Assembly (NCBI GenBank): GCA_940337035.1
Contig: CALNHX010003580.1
Span: 82,428-146,427 of the forward strand
From: Agriotes lineatus
Taxonomy: Eukaryota > Arthropoda > Insecta > Coleoptera > Elateridae
Length of the DNA stretch: 64,000 bases
Direction of reading: 5' to 3'
Each line of letters opens with the position of its first letter. Within the stretch, counting starts at the first letter, position 1. The notes beneath the pieces were generated by a model. The model saw only the letters and a program-made list of their open reading frames with translations. It did not search any database and was not told the DNA's origin. A program made the translations under genes and the position numbers. This document shows, one piece after another, positions 25,801-40,100 of the stretch.

Positions 25801-28196
25801 TTACAAGAAATGAATAGCTTTCGGGTAATTTTAGAAAAACAAAAAAAACCGGTTTTTACACTGTTTTTGCTTAAAAAACTTGTTTCCGGTCAAAATTTTA
25901 GTTGAAAAACCTGGTATTCATGTTCAGCGACCCAAAAATCATATAAGAACCAAATATCAAAGCTTTATCAACACTTTCCTCTATTTTCTACCATTTCACT
26001 GGACTATATCTTCTCGGCGCTCTCGCGGCTGAACGATTGGTCAGAGAAAAACTTCAAGTACATACGATGTAGTAAATTTTATCTTATTTTATTTCATATA
26101 GGTTCAACATTTACGAGAAATAGATAGCTTTCGGGTAATGTTAGAAAAACTAAAAAAACCGGTTTTTACACTGTTTTTGCTTAAAAAACTTGTTTCCGGT
26201 CAAAATTTTAGTTGAAAAACCTGGTATTCATGTTCAGCGACCCAAAAATCATATAAGAACCAAATATCAAAGCTTTATCAACACTTTCCTCTATTTTCTA
26301 CCATTTCACTGGACTATATCTTCTCGGCGCTCTCGCGGCTGAACGATTGGTCAGAGAAAAACTTCAAGTACATACGATGTAGTAAATTTTATCTTATTTT
26401 ATTTCATATAGGTTCAACATTTACGAGAAATAGATAGCTTTCGGGTAATGTTAGAAAAACTTTAAAAAAACGATTTTTACACTGTTTTTGCTTAAAAAAC
26501 TTGTTTCCGGTCAAAATTTTAGTTGGAAAACCTGATATTCGTGTTCAGCACCCAAAAAACATATAGGAACCAAATATCAAAATTATATCAAAACTTTGCT
26601 CTATTTTCTACCATTTGACTGGACTATAACTTCGTGGCGCTCCCGCGGCTGAACGATTGGTCAGAGAAAAACTTCAAGTACATAAGATGTAGTAAATTTT
26701 ATCTTTTTTTATTTCATATAGGATCAATATTTACGAGAAATGAATAGCTATCGGGTAATTTTAGAAAAACAAAAAAAACCGGTTTTTACACTGTTTTTGC
26801 TTAAAAAACTTGTTTCCGGTCAAAAGTTTAGTTGAAAAACCTGGTATTCATGTTCAGCGACCCAAAAATCATATAAGAACCAAATATCAAAGCTTTATCA
26901 ACACTTTCCTCTATTTTCTACCATTTCACTGGACTATATCTTCTCGGCGCTCTCGCGGCTGAACGATTAGTCAGAGAAAAACTTCAAGTACATAAGATGT
27001 AGTAAATTTTATCTTATTTTATTTCATATAGGTTCAACATTTACGAGAAATAGATAGCTTTCGGGTAATTTTAGAAAAACTAAAAAAATCGGTTTTACAC
27101 TGTTTTTGCTTAAAAAACTTGTTTCCGGTCAAAATTTTAGTTGGAAAACCTGATATTCGTGTTCAGCGACCCAAAAAACATATAGGAACTAAATATCAAA
27201 ACTTTATCAACACTTTCTCCTATTTTCTACCATTTCACTGGACTATATCTTCTCGGCGCTCTCGCGGCTGAACGATTGGTCAGAGAAAAACTTCAAGTAC
27301 ATAAGATGTAGTAAATTTTATCTTATTTTATTTCATATAGGTTCAACATTTACGAGAAATAGATAGCTTTCGGGTAATGTTAGAAAAACTAAAAAAATCG
27401 GTTTTTACACTGTTTTTGCTTAAAAAACTTGTTTCCGGTCAAAATTTTAGTTGGAAAACCTGATATTCGTGTTCAGCGACCCAAAAAACGTATAGGAACC
27501 AAATATCAAAATTATATCAAAACTTTGCTCTATTTTCTACCATTTGACTAGACTATAACTTCGTGGCGCTCCCGCGGCTGAACGATTGGTCAGAGAAAAA
27601 CTTCAAGTACATAAGATGTAGTAAATTTTATCTTTTTTTATTTCATATAGGATCAATATTTACGAGAAATGAATAGCTATCGGGTAATTTTAGAAAAACA
27701 AAAAAAACCGGTTTTTACACTGTTTTTGCTTAAAAAACTTGTTTCCGGTCAAAAGTTTAGTTGAAAAACCTGGTATTCATGTTCAGCGACCCAAAAATCA
27801 TATAAGAACCAAATATCAAAGCTTTATCAACACTTTCCTCTATTTTCTACCATTTCACTGGACTATATCTTCTCGGCGCTCTCGCGGCTGAACGATTAGT
27901 CAGAGAAAAACTTCAAGTACATAAGATGTAGTAAATTTTATCTTATTTTATTTCATATAGGTTCAACATTTACGAGAAATAGATAGCTTTCGGGTAATTT
28001 TAGAAAAACTAAAAAAATCGGTTTTACACTGTTTTTGCTTAAAAAACTTGTTTCCGGTCAAAATTTTAGTTGGAAAACCTGATATTCGTGTTCAGCGACC
28101 CAAAAAACATATAGGAACTAAATATCAAAACTTTATCAACACTTTCTCCTATTTTCTACCATTTCACGGGCCTATATCTTCTCGGCGCTCTCGCGG

Positions 28197-31100
28197 CTGA
28201 ACGATTGGTCAGAGAAAAACTTCAAGTACATAAGATGTAGTAAATTTTATCTTATTTTATTTCATATAGGTTCAACATTTACGAGAAATAGATAGCTTTC
28301 GGGTAATGTTAGAAAAACTAAAAAAATCGGTTTTTACACTGTTTTTGCTTAAAAAACTTGTTTCCGGTCAAAATTTTAGTTGGCAAACCTGATATTCGTG
28401 TTCAGCGACCCAAAAAACGTATAGGAATCAAATATCAAAATTATATCAAAACTTTGCTCTATTTTCTACAATTTGACTAGACTATAACTTCGTGGCGCTC
28501 CCGCGGCTGAACGATTGGTCAGAGAAAAACTCAAAGTACATAAGATGTAGTAAATTTTATCTTTTTTTATTTCATATAGGTTCAATATTTACGAGAAATG
28601 AATAGCTATCGGGTAATTTTAGAAAAACAAAAAAAACCGGTTTTTACACTGTTTTTGCTTAAAAAACTTGTTTCCGGTCAAAATTTTAGTTGGAAATCCT
28701 GATATTCGTGTTCAGCGACCCAAAAAACGTATAGGAACCAAATATCAAAATTATATCAAAACTTTGCTCTATTTTCTACCATTTGACTAGACTATAACTT
28801 CGTGGCGCTCCCGCGGCTGAACGATTGGTCAGAGAAAAACTTCAAGTACATAAGATGTAGTAAATTTTATCTTTTTTTATTTCATATAGGTTCAATATTT
28901 ACAAGAAATGAATAGCTTTCGGGTAATTTTAGAAAAACAAAAAAAACCGGTTTTTACACTGTTTTTGCTTAAAAAACTTGTTTCCGGTCAAAATTTTAGT
29001 TGAAAAACCTGGTATTCATGTTCAGCGACCCAAAAATCATATAAGAACCAAATATCAAAGCTTTATCAACACTTTCCTCTATTTTCTACCATTTCACTGA
29101 ACTATATCTTCTCGGCGCTCTCGCGGCTGAACGATTGGTCAGAGAAAAACTTCAAGTACATAAGATGTAGTAAATTTTATCTTATTTTATTTCATATAGG
29201 TTCAACATTTACGAGAAATAGATAGCTTTCGGGTAATGTTAGAAAAACTAAAAAAATCGGTTTTTACACTGTTTTTGCTTAAAAAACTTGTTTCCGGTCA
29301 AAATTTTAGTTGAAAAACCTGGTATTCATGTTCAGCGACCCAAAAATCATATAAGAACCAAATATCAAAGCTTTATCAACACTTGCCTCTATTTTCTACC
29401 ATTTCACTGGACTATATCTTCTCGGCGCTCTCGCGGCTGAACGATTGGTCAGAGAAAAACTTCAAGTACATAAGATGTAGTAAATTTTATCTTATTTTAT
29501 TTCATATGGGTTCAACATTTACGAGAAATAGATAGCTTTCGGGTAATGTTAGAAAAACTAAAAAAATCGGTTTTTACACTGTTTTTGCTTAAAAAACTTG
29601 TTTCCGGTCAAAATTTTAGTTGAAAAACCTGGTATTCATGTTCAGCGACCCAAAAATCATATAAGAACCAAATATCAAAGCTTTATCAACACTTTCCTCT
29701 ATTTTCTACCATTTCACTGGACTATATCTTCTCGGCGCTCTCGCGGCTGAACGATTGGTCAGAGAAAAACTTCAAGTACATAAGATGTAGTAAATTTTAT
29801 CTTTTTTTATTTCATATAGGTTCAATATTTACGAGAAATGAATAGCTATCGGGTAATTTTAGAAAAACAAAAAAAACCGGTTTTTACACTGTTTTTGCTT
29901 AAAAAACTTGTTTCCGGTCAAAATTTTAGTTGAAAAACCTGGTATTCATGTTCAGCGACCCAAAAATCATATAAGATCCAAATATCAAAGCTTTATCAAC
30001 ACTTTCCTCTATTTTCTACCATTTCACTGAACTATATCTTCTCGGCGCTCTCGCGGCTGAACGATTGGTCAGAGAAAAACTTCAAGTACATAAGATGTAG
30101 TAAATTTTATCTTATTTTATTTCATATAGGTTCAACATTTACGAGAAATAGATAGCTTTCGGGTAATGTTAGAAAAACTAAAAAAATCGGTTTTTACACT
30201 GTTTTTGCTTAAAAAACTTGTTTCCGGTCAAAATTTTAGTTGAAAAACCTGGTATTCATGTTCAGCGACCCAAAAATCATATAAGAACCAAATATCAAAG
30301 CTTTATCAACACTTTCCTCTATTTTCTACCATTTCACTGGACTATATCTTCTCGGCGCTCTCGCGGCTGAACGATTGGTCAGAGAAAAACTTCAAGTACA
30401 TAAGATGTAGTAAATTTTATCTTTTTTTATTTCATATAGGTTCAATATTTACGAGAAATGAATAGCTATCGGGTAATTTTAGAAAAACAAAAAAAACCGG
30501 TTTTTACACTGTTTTTGCTTAAAAAACTTGTTTCCGGTCAAAATTTTAGTTGGAAAACCTGATATTCGTGTTCAGCGACCCAAAAAACGTATAGGAACCA
30601 AATATCAAAATTATATCAAAACTTTGCTCTATTTTCTACCATTTGACTAGACTATAACTTCGTGGCGCTCCCGCGGCTGAACGATTGGTCAGAGAAAAAC
30701 TTCAAGTACATAAGATGTAGTAAATTTTATCTTTTTTTATTTCATATAGGTTCAATATTTACAAGAAATGAATAGCTTTCGGGTAATTTTAGAAAAACAA
30801 AAAAAACCGGTTTTTACACTGTTTTTGCTTAAAAAACTTGTTTCCGGTCAAAATTTTAGTTGAAAAACCTGGTATTCATGTTCAGCGACCCAAAAATCAT
30901 ATAAGAACCAAATATCAAAGCTTTATCAACACTTTCCTCTATTTTCTACCATTTCACTGAACTATATCTTCTCGGCGCTCTCGCGGCTGAACGATTGGTC
31001 AGAGAAAAACTTCAAGTACATAAGATGTAGTAAATTTTATCTTATTTTATTTCATATAGGTTCAACATTTACGAGAAATAGATAGCTTTCGGGTAATGTT

Positions 31101-34100
31101 AGAAAAACTAAAAAAATCGGTTTTTACACTGTTTTTGCTTAAAAAACTTGTTTCCGGTCAAAATTTTAGTTGAAAAACCTGGTATTCATGTTCAGCGACC
31201 CAAAAATCATATAAGAACCAAATATCAAAGCTTTATCAACACTTTCCTCTATTTTCTACCATTTCACTGGACTATATCTTCTCGGCGCTCTCGCGGCTGA
31301 ACGATTGGTCAGAGAAAAACTTCAAGTACATAAGATGTAGTAAATTTTATCTTATTTTATTTCATATAGGTTCAACATTTACGAGAAATAGATAGCTTTC
31401 GGGTAATGTTAGAAAAACTAAAAAAATCGGTTTTTACACTGTTTTTGCTTAAAAAACTTGTTTCCGGTCAAAATTTTAGTTGAAAAACCTGGTATTCATG
31501 TTCAGCGACCCAAAAATCATATAAGAACCAAATATCAAAGCTTTATCAACACTTTCCTCTATTTTCTACCATTTCACTGAACTATATCTTCTCGGCGCTC
31601 TCGCGGCTGAACGATTGGTCAGAGAAAAACTTCAAGTACATAAGATGTAGTAAATTTTATCTTATTTTATTTCATATAGGTTCAACATTTACGAGAAATA
31701 GATAGCTTTCGGGTAATGTTAGAAAAACTAAAAAAATCGGTTTTTACACTGTTTTTGCTTAAAAAACTTGTTTCCGGTCAAAATTTTAGTTGAAAAACCT
31801 GGTATTCATGTTCAGCGACCCAAAAATCATATAAGAACCAAATATCAAAGCTTTATCAACACTTTCCTCTATTTTCTACCATTTCACTGGACTATATCTT
31901 CTCGGCGCTCTCGCGGCTGAACGATTGGTCAGAGAAAAACTTCAAGTACATAAGATGTAGTAAATTTTATCTTATTTTATTTCATATAGGTTCAACATTT
32001 ACGAGAAATAGATAGCTTTCGGGTAATGTTAGAAAAACTAAAAAAATCGGTTTTTACACTGTTTTTGCTTAAAAAACTTGTTTCCGGTCAAAATTTTAGT
32101 TGAAAAACCTGGTATTCATGTTCAGCGACCCAAAAATCATATAAGAACCAAATATCAAAGCTTTATCAACACTTTCCTCTATTTTCTACCATTTCACTGG
32201 ACTATATCTTCTCGGCGCTCTCGCGGCTGAACGATTGGTCAGAGAAAAACTTCAAGTACATAAGATGTAGTAAATTTTATCTTATTTTATTTCATATAGG
32301 TTCAACATTTACGAGAAATAGATAGCTTTCGGGTAATGTTAGAAAAACTAAAAAAATCGGTTTTTACACTGTTTTTGCTTAAAAAACTTGTTTCCGGTCA
32401 AAATTTTAGTTGAAAAACCTGGTATTCATGTTCAGCGACCCAAAAATCATATAAGAACCAAATATCAAAGCTTTATCAACACTTTCCTCTATTTTCTACC
32501 ATTTCACTGGACTATATCTTCTCGGCGCTCTCGCGGCTGAACGATTGGTCAGAGAAAAACTTCAAGTACATAAGATGTAGTAAATTTTATCTTATTTTAT
32601 TTCATATAGGTTCAACATTTACGAGAAATAGATAGCTTTCGGGTAATGTTAGAAAAACTAAAAAAATCGGTTTTTACACTGTTTTTGCTTAAAAAACTTG
32701 TTTCCGGTCAAAATTTTAGTTGAAAAACCTGGTATTCATGTTCAGCGACCCAAAAATCATATAAGAACCAAATATCAAAGCTTTATCAACACTTTCCTCT
32801 ATTTTCTACCATTTCACTGGACTATATCTTCTCGGCGCTCTCGCGGCTGAACGATTGGTCAGAGAAAAACTTCAAGTACATAAGATGTAGTAAATTTTAT
32901 CTTTTTTTATTTCATATAGGTTCAATATTTAGGAGAAATGAATAGCTATCGGGTAATTTTAGAAAAACAAAAACAACCGGTTTTTACACTGTTTTTGCTT
33001 AAAAAACTTGTTTCCGGTCAAAATTTTAGTTGAAAAACCTGGTATTCATGTTCAGCGACCCAAAAATCATATAAGAACCAAATATCAAAGCTTTATCAAC
33101 ACTTTCCTCTATTTTCTACCATTTCACTGGACTATATCTTCTCGGCGCTCTCGCGGCTGAACGATTGGTCAGAGAAAAACTTCAAGTACATAAGATGTAG
33201 TAAATTTTATCTTTTTTTATTTCATATAGGTTCAATATTTACGAGAAATGAATAGCTATCGGGTAATTTTAGAAAAACAAAAAAAACCGGTTTTTACACT
33301 GTTTTTGCTTAAAAAACTTGTTTCCGGTCAAAATTTTAGTTGAAAAACCTGGTATTCATGTTCAGCGACCCAAAAATCATATAAGAACCAAATATCAAAG
33401 CTTTATCAACACTTTCCTCTATTTTCTACCATTTCACTGAACTATATCTTCTCGGCGCTCTCGCGGCTGAACGATTGGTCAGAGAAAAACTTCAAGTACA
33501 TAAGATGTAGTAAATTTTATCTTATTTTATTTCATATAGGTTCAACATTTACGAGAAATAGATAGCTTTCGGGTAATGTTAGAAAAACTAAAAAAATCGG
33601 TTTTTACACTGTTTTTGCTTAAAAAACTTGTTTCCGGTCAAAATTTTAGTTGAAAAACCTGGTATTCATGTTCAGCGACCCAAAAATCATATAAGAACCA
33701 AATATCAAAGCTTTATCAACACTTTCCTCTATTTTCTACCATTTCACTGGACTATATCTTCTCGGCGCTCTCGCGGCTGAACGATTGGTCAGAGAAAAAC
33801 TTCGAGTACATAAGATGTAGTAAATTTTATCTTTTTTTATTTCATATAGGTTCAATATTTACGAGAAATGAATAGCTATCGGGTAATTTTAGAAAAACAA
33901 AAAAAACCGGTTTTTACAGTGTTTTTGCTTAAAAAACTTGTTTCCGGTCAAAATTTTAGTTGGAAAACCTGATATTCGTGTTCAGCGACCCAAAAAACGT
34001 ATAGGAACCAAATATCAAAATTATATCAAAACTTTGCTCTATTTTCTACCATTTGACTAGACTATAACTTCGTGGCGCTCCCGCGGCTGAACGATTGGTC

Positions 34101-37100
34101 AGAGAAAAACTTCAAGTACATAAGATGTAGTAAATTTTATCTTTTTTTATTTCATATAGGTTCAATATTTACAAGAAATGAATAGCTTTCGGGTAATTTT
34201 AGAAAAACAAAAAAACCGGTTTTTACACTGTTTTTGCTTAAAAAACTTGTTTCCGGTCAAAATTTTAGTTGAAAAACCTGGTATTCATGTTCAGCGACCC
34301 AAAAATCATATAAGAACCAAATATCAAAGCTTTATCAACACTTTCCTCTATTTTCTACCATTTCACTGAACTATATCTTCTCGGCGCTCTCGCGGCTGAA
34401 CGAGTGGTCAGAGAAAAACTTCAAGTACATAAGATGTAGTAAATTTTATCTTCTTTTATTTCATATAGGTTCAACATTTACGAGAAATAGATAGCTTTCG
34501 GGTAATGTTAGAAAAACTAAAAAAATCGGTTTTTACACTGTTTTTGCTTAAAAAACTTGTTTCCGGTCAAAATTTTAGTTGAAAAACCTGGTATTCATGT
34601 TCAGCGACCCAAAAATCATATAAGAACCAAATATCAAAGCTTTATCAACACTTTCCTCTATTTTCTACCATTTCACTGGACTATATCTTCTCGGCGCTCT
34701 CGCGGCTGAACGATTGGTCAGAGAAAAACTTCAAGTACATAAGATGTAGTAAATTTTATCTTATTTTATTTCATATAGGTTCAACATTTACGAGAAATAG
34801 ATAGCTTTCGGGTAATGTTAGAAAAACTAAAAAAATCGGTTTTTACACTGTTTTTGCTTAAAAAACTTGTTTCCGGTCAAAATTTTAGTTGAAAAACCTG
34901 GTATTCATGTTCAGCGACCCAAAAATCATATAAGAACCAAATATCAAAGCTTTATCAACACTTTCCTCTATTTTCTACCATTTCACTGGACTATACCTTC
35001 TCGGCGCTCTCGCGGCTGAACGATTGGTCAGAGAAAAACTTCAAGTACATAAGATGTAGTAAATTTTATCTTATTTTATTTCATATAGGTTCAACATTTA
35101 CGAGAAATAGATAGCTTTCGGGTAATGTTAGAAAAACTAAAAAAATCGGTTTTTACACTGTTTTTGCTTAAAAAACTTGTTTCCGGTCAAAATTTTAGTT
35201 GAAAAACCTGGTATTCATGTTCAGCGACCCAAAAATCATATAAGAACCAAATATCAAAGCTTTATCAACACTTTCCTCTATTTTCTACCATTTCACTGGA
35301 CTATATCTTCTCGGCGCTCTCGCGGCTGAACGATTGGTCAGAGAAAAACTTCAAGTACATAAGATGTAGTAAATTTTATCTTTTTTTATTTCATATAGGT
35401 TCAATATTTACGAGAAATGAATAGCTATCGGGTAATTTTAGAAAAACAAAAAAACCGGTTTTTACACTGTTTTTGCTTAAAAAACTTGTTTCCGGTCAAA
35501 ATTTTAGTTGGAAAACCTGATATTCGTGTTCAGCGACCCAAAAAACGTATAGGAACCAAATATCAAAATTATATCAAAACTTTGCTCTATTTTCTACCAT
35601 TTGACTAGACTATAACTTCGTGGCGCTCCCGCGGCTGAACGATTGGTCAGAGAAAAACTTCAAGTACATAAGATGTAGTAAATTTTATCTTTTTTTATTT
35701 CATATAGGTTCAATATTTACAAGAAATGAATAGCTTTCGGGTAATTTTAGAAAAACAAAAAAAAACGGTTTTTACACTGTTTTTGCTTAAAAAACTTGTT
35801 TCCGGTCAAAATTTTAGTTGAAAAACCTGGTATTCATGTTCAGCGACCCAAAAATCATATAAGAACCAAATATCAAAGCTTTATCAACACTTTCCTCTAT
35901 TTTCTACCATTTCACTGAACTATATCTTCTCGGCGCTCTCGCGGCTGAACGATTGGTCAGAGAAAAACTTCAAGTACATAAGATGTAGTAAATTTTATCT
36001 TATTTTATTTCATATAGGTTCAACATTTACGAGAAATAGATAGCTTTCGGGTAATGTTAGAAAAACTAAAAAAATCGGTTTTTACACTGTTTTTGCTTAA
36101 AAAACTTGTTTCCGGTCAAAATTTTAGTTGAAAAACCTGGTATTCATGTTCAGCGACCCAAAAATCATATAAGAACCAAATATCAAAGCTTTATCAACAC
36201 TTTCCTCTATTTTCTACCATTTCACTGGACTATATCTTCTCGGCGCTCTCGCGGCTGAACGATTGGTCAGAGAAAAACTTCAAGTACATAAGATGTAGTA
36301 AATTTTATCTTATTTTATTTCATATAGGTTCAACATTTACGAGAAATAGATAGCTTTCGGGTAATGTTAGAAAAACTAAAAAAATCGGTTTTTACACTGT
36401 TTTTGCTTAAAAAACTTGTTTCCGGTCAAAATTTTAGTTGAAAAACCTGGTATTCATGTTCAGCGACCCAAAAATCATATAAGAACCAAATATCAAAGCT
36501 TTATCAACACTTTCCTCTATTTTCTACCATTTCACTGGACTATATCTTCTCGGCGCTCTCGCGGCTGAACGATTGGTCAGAGAAAAACTTCAAGTACATA
36601 AGATGTAGTAAATTTTATCTTATTTTATTTCATATAGGTTCAACATTTACGAGAAATAGATAGCTTTCGGGTAATGTTAGAAAAACTAAAAAAATCGGTT
36701 TTTACACTGTTTTTGCTTAAAAAACTTGTTTCCGGTCAAAATTTTAGTTGAAAAACCTGGTATTCATGTTCAGCGACCCAAAAATCATATAAGAACCAAA
36801 TATCAAAGCTTTATCAACACTTTCCTCTATTTTCTACCATTTCACTGGACTATATCTTCTCGGCGCTCTCGCGGCTGAACGATTGGTCAGAGAAAAACTT
36901 CAAGTACATAAGATGTAGTAAATTTTATCTTATTTTATTTCATATAGGTTCAACATTTACGAGAAATAGATAGCTTTCGGGTAATGTTAGAAAAACTAAA
37001 AAAAAAACGATTTTTACACTGTTTTTGCTTAAAAAACTTGTTTCCGGTCAAAATTTTAGTTGGAAAACCTGATATTCGTGTTCAGCACCCAAAAAACATA

Positions 37101-37185
37101 TAGGAACCAAATATCAAAATTATATCAAAACTTTGCTCTATTTTCTACCATTTGACTGGACTATGACTTCGTGGCGCTCCCGCGG
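28197..37185. repeat. Array segment 5: L1/L2/L3 mixed monomers, predominantly R-B
   Basis: About 29 monomers. It starts with L1/A (GGCAAACC, GGAATCAAA), L2/A and L3/B as in HOR unit I, then repeats motifs of that unit: L2/A followed by L3/B ending CACTGAAC occurs at about 28507, 30367, 33777 and 35326. Between them are runs of L1/B; the longest is six copies, 30985-32845. The L1/B copy at 34395 carries CTGAACGAGTGG, also seen at 37803. The segment ends with the ACGAT/CAGCACCC marker monomer at 36875. Confidence 0.82.
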
Positions 37186-40100
37186 CTGAACGATTGGTCA
37201 GAGAAAAACTTCAAGTACATAAGATGTAGTAAATTTTATCTTTTTTTATTTCATATAGGTTCAATATTTACGAGAAATGAATAGCTATCGGGTAATTTTA
37301 GAAAAACAAAAAAACCGGTTTTTACACTGTTTTTGCTTAAAAAACTTGTTTCCGGTCAAAAGTTTAGTTGAAAAACCTGGTATTCATGTTCAGCGACCCA
37401 AAAAACATATAGGAACTAAATATCAAAACTTTATCAACACTTTCTCCTATTTTCTACCATTTCACTGGACTATATCTTCTCGGCGCTCTCGCGGCTGAAC
37501 GATTGGTCAGAGAAAAACTTCAAGTACATAAGATGTAGTAAATTTTATCTTTTTTTATTTCATATAGGTTCAATATTGACAAGAAATGAATAGCTTTCGG
37601 GTAATTTTAGAAAAACAAAAAAAACCGGTTTTTACACTGTTTTTGCTTAAAAAACTTGTTTCCGGTCAAAATTTTAGTTGAAAAACCTGGTATTCATGTT
37701 CAGCGACCCAAAAATCATATAAGAACCAAATATCAAAGCTTTATCAACACTTTCCTCTATTTTCTACCATTTCACTGAACTATATCTTCTCGGCGCTCTC
37801 GCGGCTGAACGAGTGGTCAGAGAAAAACTTCAAGTACATAAGATGTAGTAAATTTTATCTTATTTTATTTCATATAGGTTCAACATTTACGAGAAATAGA
37901 TAGCTTTCGGGTAATGTTAGAAAAACTAAAAAAATCGGTTTTTACACTGTTTTTGCTTAAAAAACTTGTTTCCGGTCAAAATTTTAGTTGAAAAACCTGG
38001 TATTCATGTTCAGCGACCCAAAAATCATATAAGAACCAAATATCAAAGCTTTATCAACACTTTCCTCTATTTTCTACCATTTCACTGGACTATATCTTCT
38101 CGGCGCTCTCGCGGCTGAACGATTGGTCAGAGAAAAACTTCAAGTACATAAGATGTAGTAAATTTTATCTTATTTTATTTCATATAGGTTCAACATTTAC
38201 GAGAAATAGATAGCTTTCGGGTAATGTTAGAAAAACTAAAAAAATCGGTTTTTACACTGTTTTTGCTTAAAAAACTTGTTTCCGGTCAAAATTTTAGTTG
38301 AAAAACCTGGTATTCATGTTCAGCGACCCAAAAATCATATAAGAACCAAATATCAAAGCTTTATCAACACTTTCCTCTATTTTCTACCATTTCACTGGAC
38401 TATATCTTCTCGGCGCTCTCGCGGCTGAACGATTGGTCAGAGAAAAACTTCAAGTACATAAGATGTAGTAAATTTTATCTTATTTTATTTCATATAGGTT
38501 CAACATTTACGAGAAATAGATAGCTTTCGGGTAATGTTAGAAAAACTAAAAAAATCGGTTTTTACACTGTTTTTGCTTAAAAAACTTGTTTCCGGTCAAA
38601 ATTTTAGTTGAAAAACCTGGTATTCATGTTCAGCGACCCAAAAATCATATAAGAACCAAATATCAAAGCTTTATCAACACTTTCCTCTATTTTCTACCAT
38701 TTCACTGGACTATATCTTCTCGGCGCTCTCGCGGCTGAACGATTGGTCAGAGAAAAACTTCAAGTACATAAGATGTAGTAAATTTTATCTTATTTTATTT
38801 CATATAGGTTCAACATTTACGAGAAATAGATAGCTTTCGGGTAATGTTAGAAAAACTAAAAAAATCGGTTTTTACACTGTTTTTGCTTAAAAAACTTGTT
38901 TCCGGTCAAAATTTTGGTTGAAAAACCTGGTATTCATGTTCAGCGACCCAAAAATCATATAAGAACCAAATATCAAAGCTTTATCAACACTTTCCTCTAT
39001 TTTCTACCATTTCACTGGACTATATCTTCTCGGCGCTCTCGCGGCTGAACGATTGGTCAGAGAAAAACTTCAAGTACATAAGATGTAGTAAATTTTATCT
39101 TTTTTTATTTCATATAGGTTCAATATTTACGAGAAATGAATAGCTATCGGGTAATTTTAGAAAAACAAAAAAAACCGGTTTTTACACTGTTTTTGCTTAA
39201 AAAACTTGTTTCCGGTCAAAATTTTAGTTGAAAAACCTGGTATTCATGTTCAGCGACCCAAAAATCATATAAGAACCAAATATCAAAGCTTTATCAACAC
39301 TTTCCTCTATTTTCTACCATTTCACTGAACTATATCTTCTCGGCGCTCTCGCGGCTGAACGATTGGTCAGAGAAAAACTTCAAGTACATAAGATGTAGTA
39401 AATTTTATCTTATTTTATTTCATATAGGTTCAACATTTACGAGAAATAGATAGCTTTCGGGTAATGTTAGAAAAACTAAAAAAATCGGTTTTTACACTGT
39501 TTTTGCTTAAAAAACTTGTTTCCGGTCAAAATTTTAGTTGAAAAACCTGGTATTCATGTTCAGCGACCCAAAAATCATATAAGAACCAAATATCAAAGCT
39601 TTATCAACACTTTCCTCTATTTTCTACCATTTCACTGGACTATATCTTCTCGGCGCTCTCGCGGCTGAACGATTGGTCAGAGAAAAACTTCAAGTACATA
39701 AGATGTAGTAAATTTTATCTTTTTTTATTTCATATAGGTTCAATATTTACGAGAAATGAATAGCTATCGGGTAATTTTAGAAAAACAAAAAAAACCGGTT
39801 TTTACACTGTTTTTGCTTAAAAAACTTGTTTCCGGTCAAAATTTTAGTTGGAAAACCTGATATTCGTGTTCAGCGACCCAAAAAACGTATAGGAATCAAA
39901 TATCAAAATTATATCAAAACTTTGCTCTATTTTCTACCATTTGACTAGACTATAACTTCGTGGCGCTCCCGCGGCTGAACGATTGGTCAGAGAAAAACTT
40001 CAAGTACATAAGATGTAGTAAATTTTATCTTTTTTTATTTCATATAGGTTCAATATTTACAAGAAATGAATAGCTTTCGGGTAATTTTAGAAAAACAAAA

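Larger units (their letters stand above)
17356..28196. repeat. Array segment 4: L2-rich block with GGATCAATATT and ACGAT marker monomers
   Basis: About 35 monomers. Most L2 copies carry GGATCAATATT in place of GGTTCAATATT. Marker monomers (A tract then ACGATTTTTAC, with CAGCACCC lacking the G-A of CAGCGACCC, and AACATATAGG) start at 17356, 18905, 21072, 22930 and 26339. They are separated by 5, 7, 6 and 11 monomers. After each marker comes a variable run of L2/A copies (five in a row after 18905), then usually L2/B with GTCAAAAGTTTAG followed by GATTAGTCAG. Runs of near-identical L2/A copies indicate local amplification. Copies at 24169-26028 resemble the unit I-II pattern, so a conventional stretch is embedded. 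Confidence 0.85.
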